In this document: positions 1-8,284 of the stretch, one piece after another
Position numbering within the stretch: position 1 is the stretch's first letter
How the letters are laid out: the number at the start of each line of letters is the position of its first letter
NCBI GenBank assembly: GCA_002713555.1
Contig: PATG01000068.1
Location: forward strand, 1 to 40,882
Length of the DNA: 40,882 nucleotides
Reading direction: 5' to 3'
Source: Planctomycetaceae bacterium
Lineage (GTDB): Bacteria; Planctomycetota; Planctomycetia; Pirellulales; Lacipirellulaceae
Program-made: the position numbers and the translations under genes
Notes under the pieces: model-generated
What the model was told of the DNA's origin: nothing
The model's input: only the letters and a program-made list of their open reading frames with translations
Databases searched by the model: none

Positions 1-65
1 CCCCCCCCCCCCCCCCGCGGGCCGCGCGGGGGCCCCCCCCAGGCCCCCCCCCCCCCCCCCGCCTC
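1..65. other. Low-complexity C/G tract at the contig edge
   Basis: Apart from one A, the first 60 or so bases are only C and G, mostly long C runs. The composition changes abruptly to normal sequence at about position 62. This looks like a sequencing or assembly artefact at a contig end, for example a no-signal homopolymer, not biology. Sequence upstream of the typA start that lies close to it should be treated with caution. Confidence 0.75.
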
Positions 66-205
66 TTTTGAAGCCCGACGTTGACGTGCAGGGACTACCC
101 CACACAGGCATTGCCACACTGGGGGGGCCTCACCTAGAATCCGCATTTTTTGCAGCGTTGCTGTACCAAGCCGGCGTAAACAGACTCAAAATCCAGATAC
201 ACTCC

Positions 206-2089
206 ATGAACGTCACCCGATCCTCCATTGGCACAGCACATCTGCGCAATGTCGCTATTATTGCACACGTTGACCACGGCAAAACGACCTTGGTTGATCA
301 GTTACTCTACCAGTCTGGGCAATTCCGCAATGAAGATCTCGATAAACTTGCAGGGGGACAACATGGCCTTATTCTTGATTCCAATGATTTAGAGCGAGAA
401 CGTGGAATCACCATCTTCAGCAAAAACTGCTCAGTACGCTACCAATCGGCAGAAGGTGCGGACTACCGCATCAACCTAATTGATACCCCTGGACATGCTG
501 ACTTTGGTGGTGAAGTGGAGCGTGTGCTAGGTATGGCGAGCGGCATTCTCCTGCTTGTTGATGCTTTTGAAGGTCCGATGCCACAAACGCGATTTGTACT
601 GCAAAAATCTCTCCAGTATGGCCTGCGTCCAATTGTCGTTGTGAACAAAGTCGACCGACCTGATGCACGTCCCCAGGAGGTTGTTGACGAAGTATTTGAC
701 TTGTTGGTCGAACTGGAAGCACCCGATGATGCACTGGATTTTCCGGTCGTCTTTGCATCAGCAAAGGATGGTTGGGCAACACTCGACCTGCAATCACCCA
801 GTGACAATTTACTGCCCTTGTTCGAAATGATCGTTCAGCAGGTTCCACCTCCAGAATCCGGTTTGGCTGAAACACCCTTTCGGATGCAAGTCACTTCGCT
901 CGACTATTCGGATTATGTAGGCCGAATTGCCATCGGTCGGGTGGTTGAGGGTACCGTCAACCGACGACAGCGAATTGTGGTCATCGATCGGGAAGGAATC
1001 CCTACAGAACGTCGGGTGGCACAAGTCTTGGCCTTCGAAGGTCTTGACCGCGTTCAAGTCGAAAGTATCGAAGCGGGTGATTTATGTGCCTTGGTAGGGC
1101 TGGAACCCATTGAAATTGGCGATACGATTGCCGATCCAAGTTACCCAGAACCATTACCACCTGTATCTATCGACGAACCGACACTCCATATGACCTTTCG
1201 TATAAATGATGGACCAACTGCTGGCCGAGACGGAAAATATCTTACCAGCCGTCAAGTGGGAGATCGTTTGCAAAAAGAGTTGCGTTCGAACGTCGCACTG
1301 CAGGTCAATCCCGGACAAACACAAGAACAGTTTCGAGTATCCGGACGCGGCTTGATGCATTTAGGCATACTCATCGAGAACATGCGTCGTGAAAGCTTTG
1401 AATTGTGTGTTGGTAAACCTGAGGTTATCTACCGTGAAGTGAATGGCAAAAAGTGCGAGCCCATCGAGCAGTTGGTAATTGATTGTCCAGAAAATTGCCA
1501 GAATGCAGTGATGTCTTTACTAGGCGATCGCCGCGCTACAGTCTCCAAAATTAGCCAACGTGGTTCGGGCAGTTTTGTACACATGGAATTCTCCATTCCT
1601 TCGCGCTCCCTCATGGGACTGCGCAGCAGAATGCTCAACGCCACTCAAGGGCAGGCGATCATGCACCACACGCTAATCGATTACCAACCCGTACGAGGGA
1701 CTCCCCCGAATCGATCTGCCGGCGTCCTTATTGCGAACGAAACGGGGATGGCAACGGCCTATGCCATGGATGCCCTTTATGACCGGGGAGAATTCTTTAT
1801 TCGTCCCGGAGAGCATGTCTACGAAGGCCAGATTGTAGGCGAACACTGCCGTGTTGGAGACCTGGTAGTCAATGTGGTACGCGGTAAAAAACTGACAAAT
1901 TTTCGTGCTGCTGGCAAAGACGACAATAGCCAGGTGCGCCCCGTGCGTGAAATGTCGCTCGAAGCCAGCTTGGAATATATTGCAGCCGACGAATTGGTCG
2001 AAGTTACGCCATCTGCCATCCGCATGCGTAAAATCATGCTTAGCGAATCGGACCGTCGCCGGGAAGCACGCAGAACTTCTAAAAGCTAG
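206..2089 (+). CDS. typA: Translational GTPase TypA/BipA
   Basis: Ribosome-binding GTPase of the EF-G/LepA superfamily, involved in 50S assembly and stress or cold adaptation. The G1 motif AHVDHGKTT lies at residues 20-28, the G3 motif DTPGH near 93 and the G4 motif NKVD near 147. Beta-barrel, EF-G III/V-like and TypA-specific C-terminal domains follow. The 627 residues are close to the usual length of about 610. The reading frame is open further upstream to position 68, but that extension comes from the edge of the artefactual tract and lacks family similarity. The ATG at 206, 19 codons before the P-loop, is therefore preferred. It stands alone, followed by a 580-base non-coding stretch. Identification is secure; the start is inferred. 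Confidence 0.95.
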   Translation: MNVTRSSIGTAHLRNVAIIAHVDHGKTTLVDQLLYQSGQFRNEDLDKLAGGQHGLILDSNDLERERGITIFSKNCSVRYQSAEGADYRINLIDTPGHADFGGEVERVLGMASGILLLVDAFEGPMPQTRFVLQKSLQYGLRPIVVVNKVDRPDARPQEVVDEVFDLLVELEAPDDALDFPVVFASAKDGWATLDLQSPSDNLLPLFEMIVQQVPPPESGLAETPFRMQVTSLDYSDYVGRIAIGRVVEGTVNRRQRIVVIDREGIPTERRVAQVLAFEGLDRVQVESIEAGDLCALVGLEPIEIGDTIADPSYPEPLPPVSIDEPTLHMTFRINDGPTAGRDGKYLTSRQVGDRLQKELRSNVALQVNPGQTQEQFRVSGRGLMHLGILIENMRRESFELCVGKPEVIYREVNGKKCEPIEQLVIDCPENCQNAVMSLLGDRRATVSKISQRGSGSFVHMEFSIPSRSLMGLRSRMLNATQGQAIMHHTLIDYQPVRGTPPNRSAGVLIANETGMATAYAMDALYDRGEFFIRPGEHVYEGQIVGEHCRVGDLVVNVVRGKKLTNFRAAGKDDNSQVRPVREMSLEASLEYIAADELVEVTPSAIRMRKIMLSESDRRREARRTSKS

Positions 2090-2099
2090 TCCTCTATCT

Positions 2100-2156
2100 C
2101 CCATCGATCACACGGGCTCCCATCGATCACACGGGCTCCCATCGATCACACGGGGG
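2100..2156 (+). repeat. Three tandem copies of a 19-bp unit
   Basis: The unit CCCATCGATCACACGGGCT occurs at 2100-2118, 2119-2137 and 2138-2156. The first two copies are identical; the third diverges only in its last bases. Each unit carries the palindrome ATCGAT and CCC/GGG flanks. It lies 11 bp after the typA stop. It could be a replication-slippage repeat or a small variable-number locus. Confidence 0.9.
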
Positions 2157-2206
2157 CTGTCTACGACAACGACTAGCAGGCGTTGGTTTGCAGACATTAA
2201 ACTCCT

Positions 2207-2235
2207 TCGCCGACCAAAGCTGCGCTTCGGTGCCC
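2207..2235 (+). repeat. Dispersed 29-bp intergenic motif, copy 1
   Basis: The core CGACCAAAGCTGCGCTTC matches an inverted copy at 27544-27572 at 26 of 29 positions, 25 kb away. Both copies lie in intergenic sequence. This suggests a genome-wide interspersed repeat family, not chance. Confidence 0.6.
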
Positions 2236-2386
2236 GAACGCATGAAATATCCTGGCTAGGTGCTAATCACGGAGACAGTGGGATCACTGAGGCAAATGAT
2301 ACCTGCTATTCTTTCAATAAGAATATTTCTCCGTACTACGAACGGTCTTAGTTTTCGTCTTCTGACACTGCGCAAATCTTCCTCGC

Positions 2387-2422
2387 TAAATCCCCCTCCC
2401 CATACATGGGGAGGGGGATTTA
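2387..2422. repeat. Perfect 17-bp inverted repeat (36-bp palindrome)
   Basis: The arm TAAATCCCCCTCCCCAT is followed after two bases by its exact reverse complement. The structure could form a very stable hairpin in RNA or extrude as a cruciform. There is no T tract, so it is not a typical terminator. Similar C-rich/G-rich arm pairs occur at 35935-36051, which suggests a REP-like family. Confidence 0.85.
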
Positions 2423-2673
2423 GATTGTGGCCAGAGGCCGCGCTGGGCCTTCCGTGTCTGTGGTTTCAATAGAAGGAAAGGGTTTTCTACAGAGCCTGCA
2501 TGTCCCTTTTGTTGATTTCCCCTACCCCAACCTTTCGTAAATGGCTGGATGATGCGTATGCCTGCAAATAGGCCGCTCTTGGTACACCCCCCCACCCCTA
2601 GTCGACAAATTCCGCCCTAGGCGAATTCTGTATCGGTTCTGCAGGCAATCCGTCCATCACAAGCTAGAGTTGT

Positions 2674-3561
2674 GTGCGAGGAGAAATAGCAAAGAGATTT
2701 AGAACCTTTATTCAGGAAATAGTTATAAATCAAAGATCCGGACTTTCATTTATAGAATTCTTAGGTTGTCTGGTAGCTGTCCTTGGTGGAGTCGTCATTG
2801 GATCGATGTACTTAGGTGTTGATCTGAAACAGTTAGCCTCGAGAGCCTTAGAGCAATCTCAACTGGTGGCTCTAAGTCTGTTGGGATGGGAAACATCTAC
2901 TCAAAAATCAACTGCCGATCCTGAATCTCCCCCACTGGAAACTCAACCATCACCAACTGCAAAAGAATCTGGCCTGATAAATATCCTCTCAGCAAACGAT
3001 TCGGCAGGGTCCGATTCAACGTCGATTGAATCTTCGAACTCTGTAAATACTTCAAGTGGCCTCGAAACTTCCAACCAGCATGCAACTGAAACTGTCCAAC
3101 CTTTTGAGATGACTCTAGCACAGCGAGAAGCTGTAACCAAAGCTTATTGGGACGCAGTCGTCCGATGTATAAGAACTGAGATTCAGGATCGCAGACCAAA
3201 AACACCTCAAGAAAATTGGCAGCTTCTTGATTATCTAATCCATCGCCAACAGGGTCCTGAAATAGCACTCAAAACATTGCAACAGTTGGACGGCCAGGGT
3301 GTCGACGCACGTTTGCTCACCCATTCAGAAAACCTCTTAGATTGGCATCGATTAGGAGAAGAGCTATTCAGCGAGGCCGTCAATCTGCTGCCCAATGGAC
3401 CTCGTTCACAATTAACAGGCCCCTTCGCCCAAAGCTGGCAAAGTGCTGCCACGCAGCATCGGACGGAAGAAAAGTTGGTGCGTAAAAAACACCATGTGAC
3501 CGTCAGCTATCTCAATCATACCTATGAATCATTGGCCCCATTCAAACCGGCAATTCCCTAG
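2674..3561 (+). CDS. Membrane-anchored hypothetical protein
   Basis: Protein of 295 residues with one hydrophobic segment at about residues 25-50 (containing GCLVAVLGGVVIGSMYLGVD). A low-complexity Ser/Thr/Glu-rich linker follows (about 75-145), then a helical C-terminal domain (about 150-295). The layout suggests an N-terminal anchor with a soluble domain behind a flexible stalk. GTG at 2674 is the only conventional start after an in-frame TAG at 2665. The GAGGAG at 2678 lies inside the gene, so the start is uncertain and a non-standard start is possible. The type resembles planctomycete conserved hypotheticals, but I cannot name a family. Confidence 0.6.
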   Translation: MRGEIAKRFRTFIQEIVINQRSGLSFIEFLGCLVAVLGGVVIGSMYLGVDLKQLASRALEQSQLVALSLLGWETSTQKSTADPESPPLETQPSPTAKESGLINILSANDSAGSDSTSIESSNSVNTSSGLETSNQHATETVQPFEMTLAQREAVTKAYWDAVVRCIRTEIQDRRPKTPQENWQLLDYLIHRQQGPEIALKTLQQLDGQGVDARLLTHSENLLDWHRLGEELFSEAVNLLPNGPRSQLTGPFAQSWQSAATQHRTEEKLVRKKHHVTVSYLNHTYESLAPFKPAIP

Positions 3562-3664
3562 CCTTAACATTTCAACCGTTGCTTCTCCCAGCTGGTCAAA
3601 TTAGAATTGCCTGTTGTTTATACTCAGAAATTATAATTCCATCAAAGATAAGAAAGGTGTTGCT

Positions 3665-4708
3665 ATGTGGTACTCTCGTTGTTTGTTAATTGGAATGTTG
3701 ACCACCAATCTGGTCGCATCCCCACTTGCTATCAACATTAGTCAAGCCGACTGTGGGTGGTCGGGTCGTTGCTGTACTACAAGCTACGTCGTCAGCTGCT
3801 GTAAAGTTTCTTGCTGTAAAACGTCCTGCCCATCCAATTGTGCAATGGACTGTTGCCAGCAAGGTTGTTGTGAGGATAGCTGTTGTGAGGGAGATGCTGC
3901 GAATCATGAGCAGCCTGATAGCGTACCATCGACAGGCGATCAAGTGCCAACCGTTGCCAACGAGTCCATGGTTCCCCAATCCAACGCTACTCCCACGATA
4001 ACTGAAGATACAGGGGGAATCGACTCCCCTACTACCACCAAGGTGGACAATCAAGTAACGACAAACTATGCAACACCCCAAGCAGAAACTGCCGTGGATC
4101 CCTCTCCAGCACCCGTAGAAGAACAAGCAGTAACAATTCCCGAAGAAACGGATGACCTCTTTGCTCCTATTGAAACAACAGCCCCAGAAGAAGAATCGGC
4201 TGAAGAATCAGCTGAAGAATCAGCTGAAGAAGTTTCGGATGAAACAGACGACCTGTTTGGTTCTTTCGATACCGAAGCACCTGTAGATGAAAGTGATGAA
4301 GATTCATCATCGTCAGAAGCTGATGCCGTATTCGATTTAGAAGAATCGGATACGACCGAAGCAGATTCTACTGAAACAGAATCTACCGAAGAGGACGAAA
4401 GCGATTCTTCAGAACTTGACGATCTCTTTGGCCAGCGTGGTGCCCTGGATATTCTCACCCAGAATGGCGGTCTGGAAAGTGAATTGGTAAGAGTCTGGAC
4501 AGATGATACCGGACGCTATCAATGCGAAGCACGCCTGCTAACCACACACTCCAATGGCATCGTTTTGATCAAACCCAATGGATACCAGGCAGTTGTTCCC
4601 CTGGTGCGGTTAAGTGACGGTGATCTTCAATTTGTGCGTCAGCAGGTAAACGCCAAGCGAGAAATGCTGGCACAGCAGGCAACTACCAAAAGGTTTGCTG
4701 CCAACTGA
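3665..4708 (+). CDS. Secreted Cys-rich, acidic protein with C-terminal SHD1 domain
   Basis: A signal peptide covers about residues 1-25. A block of about 45 residues very rich in cysteine, much of it paired (CC), follows, then a long acidic Ser/Thr/Glu linker (about 70-270). The linker has a threefold ESAE repeat and the motif DDLF three times, in related ETDDLF or ELDDLF contexts. The last 75 residues contain RVWTDDTGRYQCEARLL and VPLVRLSDGDLQFV, which match the SHD1 (SLA1 homology 1) domain found in many planctomycete secreted proteins. ATG 3665 has AAAGG 8 bp upstream and starts directly at the signal peptide. An envelope or protein-protein interaction role is inferred; the cysteines could bind metal or form disulfides. 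Confidence 0.75.
   Translation: MWYSRCLLIGMLTTNLVASPLAINISQADCGWSGRCCTTSYVVSCCKVSCCKTSCPSNCAMDCCQQGCCEDSCCEGDAANHEQPDSVPSTGDQVPTVANESMVPQSNATPTITEDTGGIDSPTTTKVDNQVTTNYATPQAETAVDPSPAPVEEQAVTIPEETDDLFAPIETTAPEEESAEESAEESAEEVSDETDDLFGSFDTEAPVDESDEDSSSSEADAVFDLEESDTTEADSTETESTEEDESDSSELDDLFGQRGALDILTQNGGLESELVRVWTDDTGRYQCEARLLTTHSNGIVLIKPNGYQAVVPLVRLSDGDLQFVRQQVNAKREMLAQQATTKRFAAN
4190..4225 (+). repeat. 12-bp tandem repeat inside the SHD1-protein gene
   Basis: Three in-frame copies of GAAGAATCRGCT encode Glu-Glu-Ser-Ala three times in the acidic linker. Copies two and three are identical. Being in frame, changes in copy number would alter linker length without breaking the protein. Confidence 0.85.
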
Positions 4709-4829
4709 TCGGTTTTTGCTAGCAACACAAAAGTCCTTGTAGATTTCCTCATTTGTCACAGAACATTGGTCGATTTCTAGCTGTAACAGGCAAAAATTGG
4801 CTATGTCTGTGCTCATCAGGATATCGGCA

Positions 4830-5285
4830 ATGGATCATTCTATTTTTGCACTCGCAGCTCCTGTTTTGGGAACGGCAATCCAAGGGGTCCGTCAACTGAC
4901 TTCAGTTGCGGTCGAACCCTTTGCAGCCGTACTGCAGTCCGCACAGAACAAGTCGAGCCAAGAAACAGATGCCTATGCAGAAGCTCTTCAAGAGCTCTCC
5001 CATCAATCTTCTGAACTAGCAGCCGAGCTCCATAGCCGCCTCCAGAACGTGCTTCAGGCGTCTGGCATCCAACTTGATGAGCCGATTCGTCTTCGTCTTT
5101 CAGCTTTTGATAATCAGATCGAAGTTGTTGATCCGCATCCCGAAAGGGCTCTTTTAGAAGCTACAATTAACAAAGACAGCAATCTTATTAGAGATTTCCA
5201 GAAGTACTCAGCTATCGCAGGATACTTCACTACGGACCGGGATGCTTTGTTGGTTCTTAACCCAAACAATCCACTCGAAGTATGA
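4830..5285 (+). CDS. Small hypothetical protein
   Basis: About 151 residues with no recognised domain. The N-terminus is moderately hydrophobic (FALAAPVLGTAIQGVRQL). A predicted helical region rich in Gln/Glu/Ser (about 45-80) follows, then a mixed C-terminal part ending NPNNPLEV. The central helix could form a coiled coil. ATG 4830 follows AGGA at about 10 bp; an in-frame ATG at 4803 is an alternative. The gene is convergent with the protoporphyrinogen oxidase gene. The function is unknown. Confidence 0.5.
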   Translation: MDHSIFALAAPVLGTAIQGVRQLTSVAVEPFAAVLQSAQNKSSQETDAYAEALQELSHQSSELAAELHSRLQNVLQASGIQLDEPIRLRLSAFDNQIEVVDPHPERALLEATINKDSNLIRDFQKYSAIAGYFTTDRDALLVLNPNNPLEV

Positions 5286-5368
5286 GTACGACTCGACGAG
5301 TTCACCTACTGCTCGCGATCCTCTGTTGTGCCAATACACGCATAGGATCGTAAGCCCGCCATGTGACG

Positions 5369-6817
5369 TCAATGGTTTAACTTCGTGCAATAGTCAGCCA
5401 TCCGCCTGGCGGCCTTATTGCCACTATCCACACATTGAGGTATCCCAACGCCGTGGTAAGCGTTGCCCGCCAGTTCGAGTCCCGCCAGTTTCTCAACTTG
5501 CTGTTCTATCTCAGCCACCAACTGCACATGCCCTACGTGATACTGCGGCATCTTTTCCTGCCAACGCACCAAATCCGTGTGCAACGGAATGCCTTGGATA
5601 TTCAGTAATTCTGAAAGTTCTGAACGAGCCAATTCAACAATCTGGTCATCCTGCAATTGTAATATTTCAGGTTGTAAAGCACCTCCCAGAAAAACGCGCA
5701 CCAAGAATTGATCCTCGGGAGCTCTCCCCCGAAATTTTTTACTGGAAAAACTGGCTGCCACAATCCTCCGGTTCTCAACCGTTGGAACCACAAAGCCAAA
5801 CCCTGAAGCCTTCTCTCTCAGCTGGCTGCTCGAGAAAGCCAGACTCACCACGGCGCTGCTGGCATAAGTTATTCTTTGCATGAGTTGCTGTAGATGTGAA
5901 TCCGTATTGGCCAGCAATTCGGCTGCCCGCGGCGCTGGCAGTCCAACGACAACGCCTTGATAGGGTCCATACTGCGTTCCGTCTCTTGTCGACAACAACC
6001 ATTCACTTGAGCTATCCTGCTGCAGTCTATTAATCGGGGTGCTACAGTGAATAGAGCCCTCACTAAGATGACTGGCCAGCTTTTCGATTAGTTTTCCTAG
6101 CCCTCCACGCAGTGTTACAAAGCGTGCATAGCGGGCACCACTGGCAAGTGCTTCAGGATCTTTGCGCTTCGCCAAACTGGCTTGATAGAGGCTGCCAAAT
6201 TGACGCACCTCCTGTATCGTCTCGGGCATCGTCGCAGCCAGACTCAACTTGGCAGGATCCGCTGTGTAAATTCCAGCCAAGAGAGGCTGCACTAGTTGCT
6301 GAAAGGTCTCTTTTCCCAGACGACGGGTTGCAAAGGAAGCCACACTTTCATCGAAATCATGCCTTTCGATACCAGGCGTGGGTGGGACCCATCGCTCACA
6401 CAGCAAGCGGATTTTGGCTGACCAACTCAGTAACGGAGTTCTCAGCATGGGCCCAATCTTCAGAGGACGGATCACTACAAAACCTGTGGGAACCGGGTGT
6501 AGCTTTCCTGAACGCACCACAAAGGCACGGCGCTCACCTGAGTTGGTTGGGATTAATTCGTCCGCCAACCCTAACTCTTCACAAAGCTCGCTTGCCCAAG
6601 GAAGCTTGTTAAAAAAACTGTCTGCTCCTTGTTCGATAAGCAGATCACCCGATGAGTGCGTTTGGAGAACACCCCCTAGGTTCGGGCTGGCTTCAAATAG
6701 TTCAACCGATGCCCCCGGTTGTAATTTTATCAGCCGATAGGCAGCCGTTAGCCCTGATATACCTCCGCCAACAATTGCGAAGCGTATTTGGTCTTGAGAT
6801 GGAATAGAATCCGCCAA
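5369..6817 (-). CDS. hemY: Protoporphyrinogen oxidase (HemY type)
   Basis: FAD enzyme oxidising protoporphyrinogen IX (or coproporphyrinogen III in the coproporphyrin-dependent route) in haem synthesis. The N-terminal dinucleotide fold shows IVGGGISGLTAAYRL at about residues 14-28. An acidic residue that would bind FAD ribose follows (ELFEA), then GGVLQTH. The C-terminal FAD motif appears as GLELAGNAYHGVGIPQCVDSG. The length of 482 residues fits oxygen-dependent HemY/PPOX proteins. It starts with TTG at 6817, with GGAAG 5 bp upstream and no ATG nearby. No other haem gene is in the window. Whether the product is protohaem or coprohaem cannot be told from sequence alone. Confidence 0.9.
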   Translation of the reverse strand: MADSIPSQDQIRFAIVGGGISGLTAAYRLIKLQPGASVELFEASPNLGGVLQTHSSGDLLIEQGADSFFNKLPWASELCEELGLADELIPTNSGERRAFVVRSGKLHPVPTGFVVIRPLKIGPMLRTPLLSWSAKIRLLCERWVPPTPGIERHDFDESVASFATRRLGKETFQQLVQPLLAGIYTADPAKLSLAATMPETIQEVRQFGSLYQASLAKRKDPEALASGARYARFVTLRGGLGKLIEKLASHLSEGSIHCSTPINRLQQDSSSEWLLSTRDGTQYGPYQGVVVGLPAPRAAELLANTDSHLQQLMQRITYASSAVVSLAFSSSQLREKASGFGFVVPTVENRRIVAASFSSKKFRGRAPEDQFLVRVFLGGALQPEILQLQDDQIVELARSELSELLNIQGIPLHTDLVRWQEKMPQYHVGHVQLVAEIEQQVEKLAGLELAGNAYHGVGIPQCVDSGNKAARRMADYCTKLNH

Positions 6818-6949
6818 GTTGACTTCCGGAGTACTGAGAGTGAATTAGCGTTCAATATTATTCTAGCAGGCAACTCAAGTCTCGTAACTCAAATCTCTCC
6901 CGAACCCATTTCAAATAATCCTATTTTCCCATTTATTTTGAAACCAGTT

Positions 6950-7831
6950 CTACCATATCCGACGACTGGATCGCCAAGGCCAGTACGATTGCGGGCGAGC
7001 TCCCAGACGTAATTCCATCCCCGCTGTCAACGAAACACTATGTTGGGTATTGAGACCATCAGAGCCCAATGCGATGTTGTCGAGTATTTCTAATCTCCAG
7101 GCGAGCCAACTCCAATGATGAAACTGGATCCCACCGCCCACAGGAATGGATACCAGGGTCGTATTTCGACTCACAGCCATATCGTCAACAAAGTCATAGC
7201 GAACGAAACCGGTACCGATTAATCCATAAGGACGTATTTTAGAATCGCCCCAAGGATAATACACCAAATCGATATCGCTGAGAAAAATACTCCCATTGAT
7301 TGGCGTTGTTTCGACACCGGCCAGTTGTATATTCGGATCCGACCATCCAAAACGGCATTCCAATCCCCAAAAGTAATCGATATCCCAACCCAGGCGCAAC
7401 CCGGCTATCAACTCATTGTCTTGAGAAACTCGTCCATGTATCAGTTCATCCCCTAAAAAAGAACCCAGAAACCAATCGACATGGTAGGGGCGATTTTTCC
7501 AACTGGTGCCTTCGAGAGGAATTCCGCGTCCCACATGACGTCCATGGGTAGAAGAATGACGAAAACCGAAATGGCGCACGTAATCAAAGGGGAGCAGGCA
7601 CGGTTCCTCTGACGTTTCTTCAAAAATTGGTTGCCAATTGTCAAACGAAGCTGATTCGGATACACCTTCTCGAAAGTCCTCTATTTGAGCATCTCCAGCA
7701 AAAGGTTCGTCGAATAGATTCTTGTCAAACACATCCAACTCTTGTTGACCGTTGCAGACTGCGCAACTCAAGAACAAAAACGCATAAAGCGTTGTCTTCC
7801 TGGTCAGAAGTAATACTTGCTTCGCCGTCAT
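6950..7831 (-). CDS. Probable outer-membrane beta-barrel protein
   Basis: 293 residues. A signal peptide (TRKTTLYAFLFLSCAVCNGQQ) is followed by an acidic linker, then alternating strands with many aromatic and Gly residues from about residue 90 on. Segments such as LGSFLGDELIHGRVSQDNEL and FGWSDPNIQL look like a small outer-membrane barrel of the OmpA/OmpW-like kind common in planctomycetes. ATG 7831 was chosen because it begins at the signal peptide; a GTG at 7885 would add 18 arginine-rich residues. It has no obvious functional partner nearby. The exact family is not certain. Confidence 0.6.
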   Translation of the reverse strand: MTAKQVLLLTRKTTLYAFLFLSCAVCNGQQELDVFDKNLFDEPFAGDAQIEDFREGVSESASFDNWQPIFEETSEEPCLLPFDYVRHFGFRHSSTHGRHVGRGIPLEGTSWKNRPYHVDWFLGSFLGDELIHGRVSQDNELIAGLRLGWDIDYFWGLECRFGWSDPNIQLAGVETTPINGSIFLSDIDLVYYPWGDSKIRPYGLIGTGFVRYDFVDDMAVSRNTTLVSIPVGGGIQFHHWSWLAWRLEILDNIALGSDGLNTQHSVSLTAGMELRLGARPQSYWPWRSSRRIW

Positions 7832-8284
7832 AACAGTTTCGGCCAAGATTCCGGTAAAAAGAAGAGACCCTCTCCGCGCACGCACGAAAATGGGCGGGGA
7901 TTATGCCGAAACTTTAGGAACCTGTCAACGGATATAAAGGGGATTCTAAAGCCCAGAACAGTCCTAGGAGAGCAGCCTGCACTTTGGCTGCAGAGCCTTT
8001 TTGCAATAGAAGTGATAGCATGACTGTACCGCAGGCAAGGCTTTTCTGCGGCAAGCTGGAGAAAAGAGGGAGCTATGGATGAGGGAGTTTAAGGGAATCG
8101 ATTAGCACCGTTTCTTCATCCGTTCCGACCCAGCACTGACTACATTCCTCACCCGATACTCGGGAGAACTGCACCGAGTGAGTATCGCTACTCAACCAAG
8201 ACTAAAACGGGGGATTGTTGCCCCTGCTATCCCTCCAGCAACGGCCCTTTTTGCGACTTATCGAGTGACCAACAAAAACCGATT
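7832..8284. other. Intergenic region without a recognisable gene
   Basis: No gene is supported. A short hairpin (GCAGCC/GGCTGC) followed by a T stretch lies near 7971-8003, but no + strand gene precedes it. A second weak inverted repeat (ACTCGG/CCGAGT) lies near 8158-8180. Confidence 0.5.

Larger units (their letters stand above)
2090..2673. other. Non-coding repeat-bearing intergenic region
   Basis: No convincing gene is seen in 584 bases. The region holds a 19-bp tandem triplet (2100-2156), one copy of a 29-bp dispersed motif (2207-2235) and a perfect 36-bp palindrome (2387-2422). The short open frames present have no planctomycete-like composition or ribosome-binding site. Confidence 0.6.

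Noticed and set aside
68..205. Upstream extension of typA to position 68
   Set aside because: The extension begins at the edge of the artefactual tract and lacks homology to TypA; the normal start is ATG 206.
7971..8003. Hairpin plus T stretch as a + strand terminator
   Set aside because: No + strand gene precedes it, and the stem is short.
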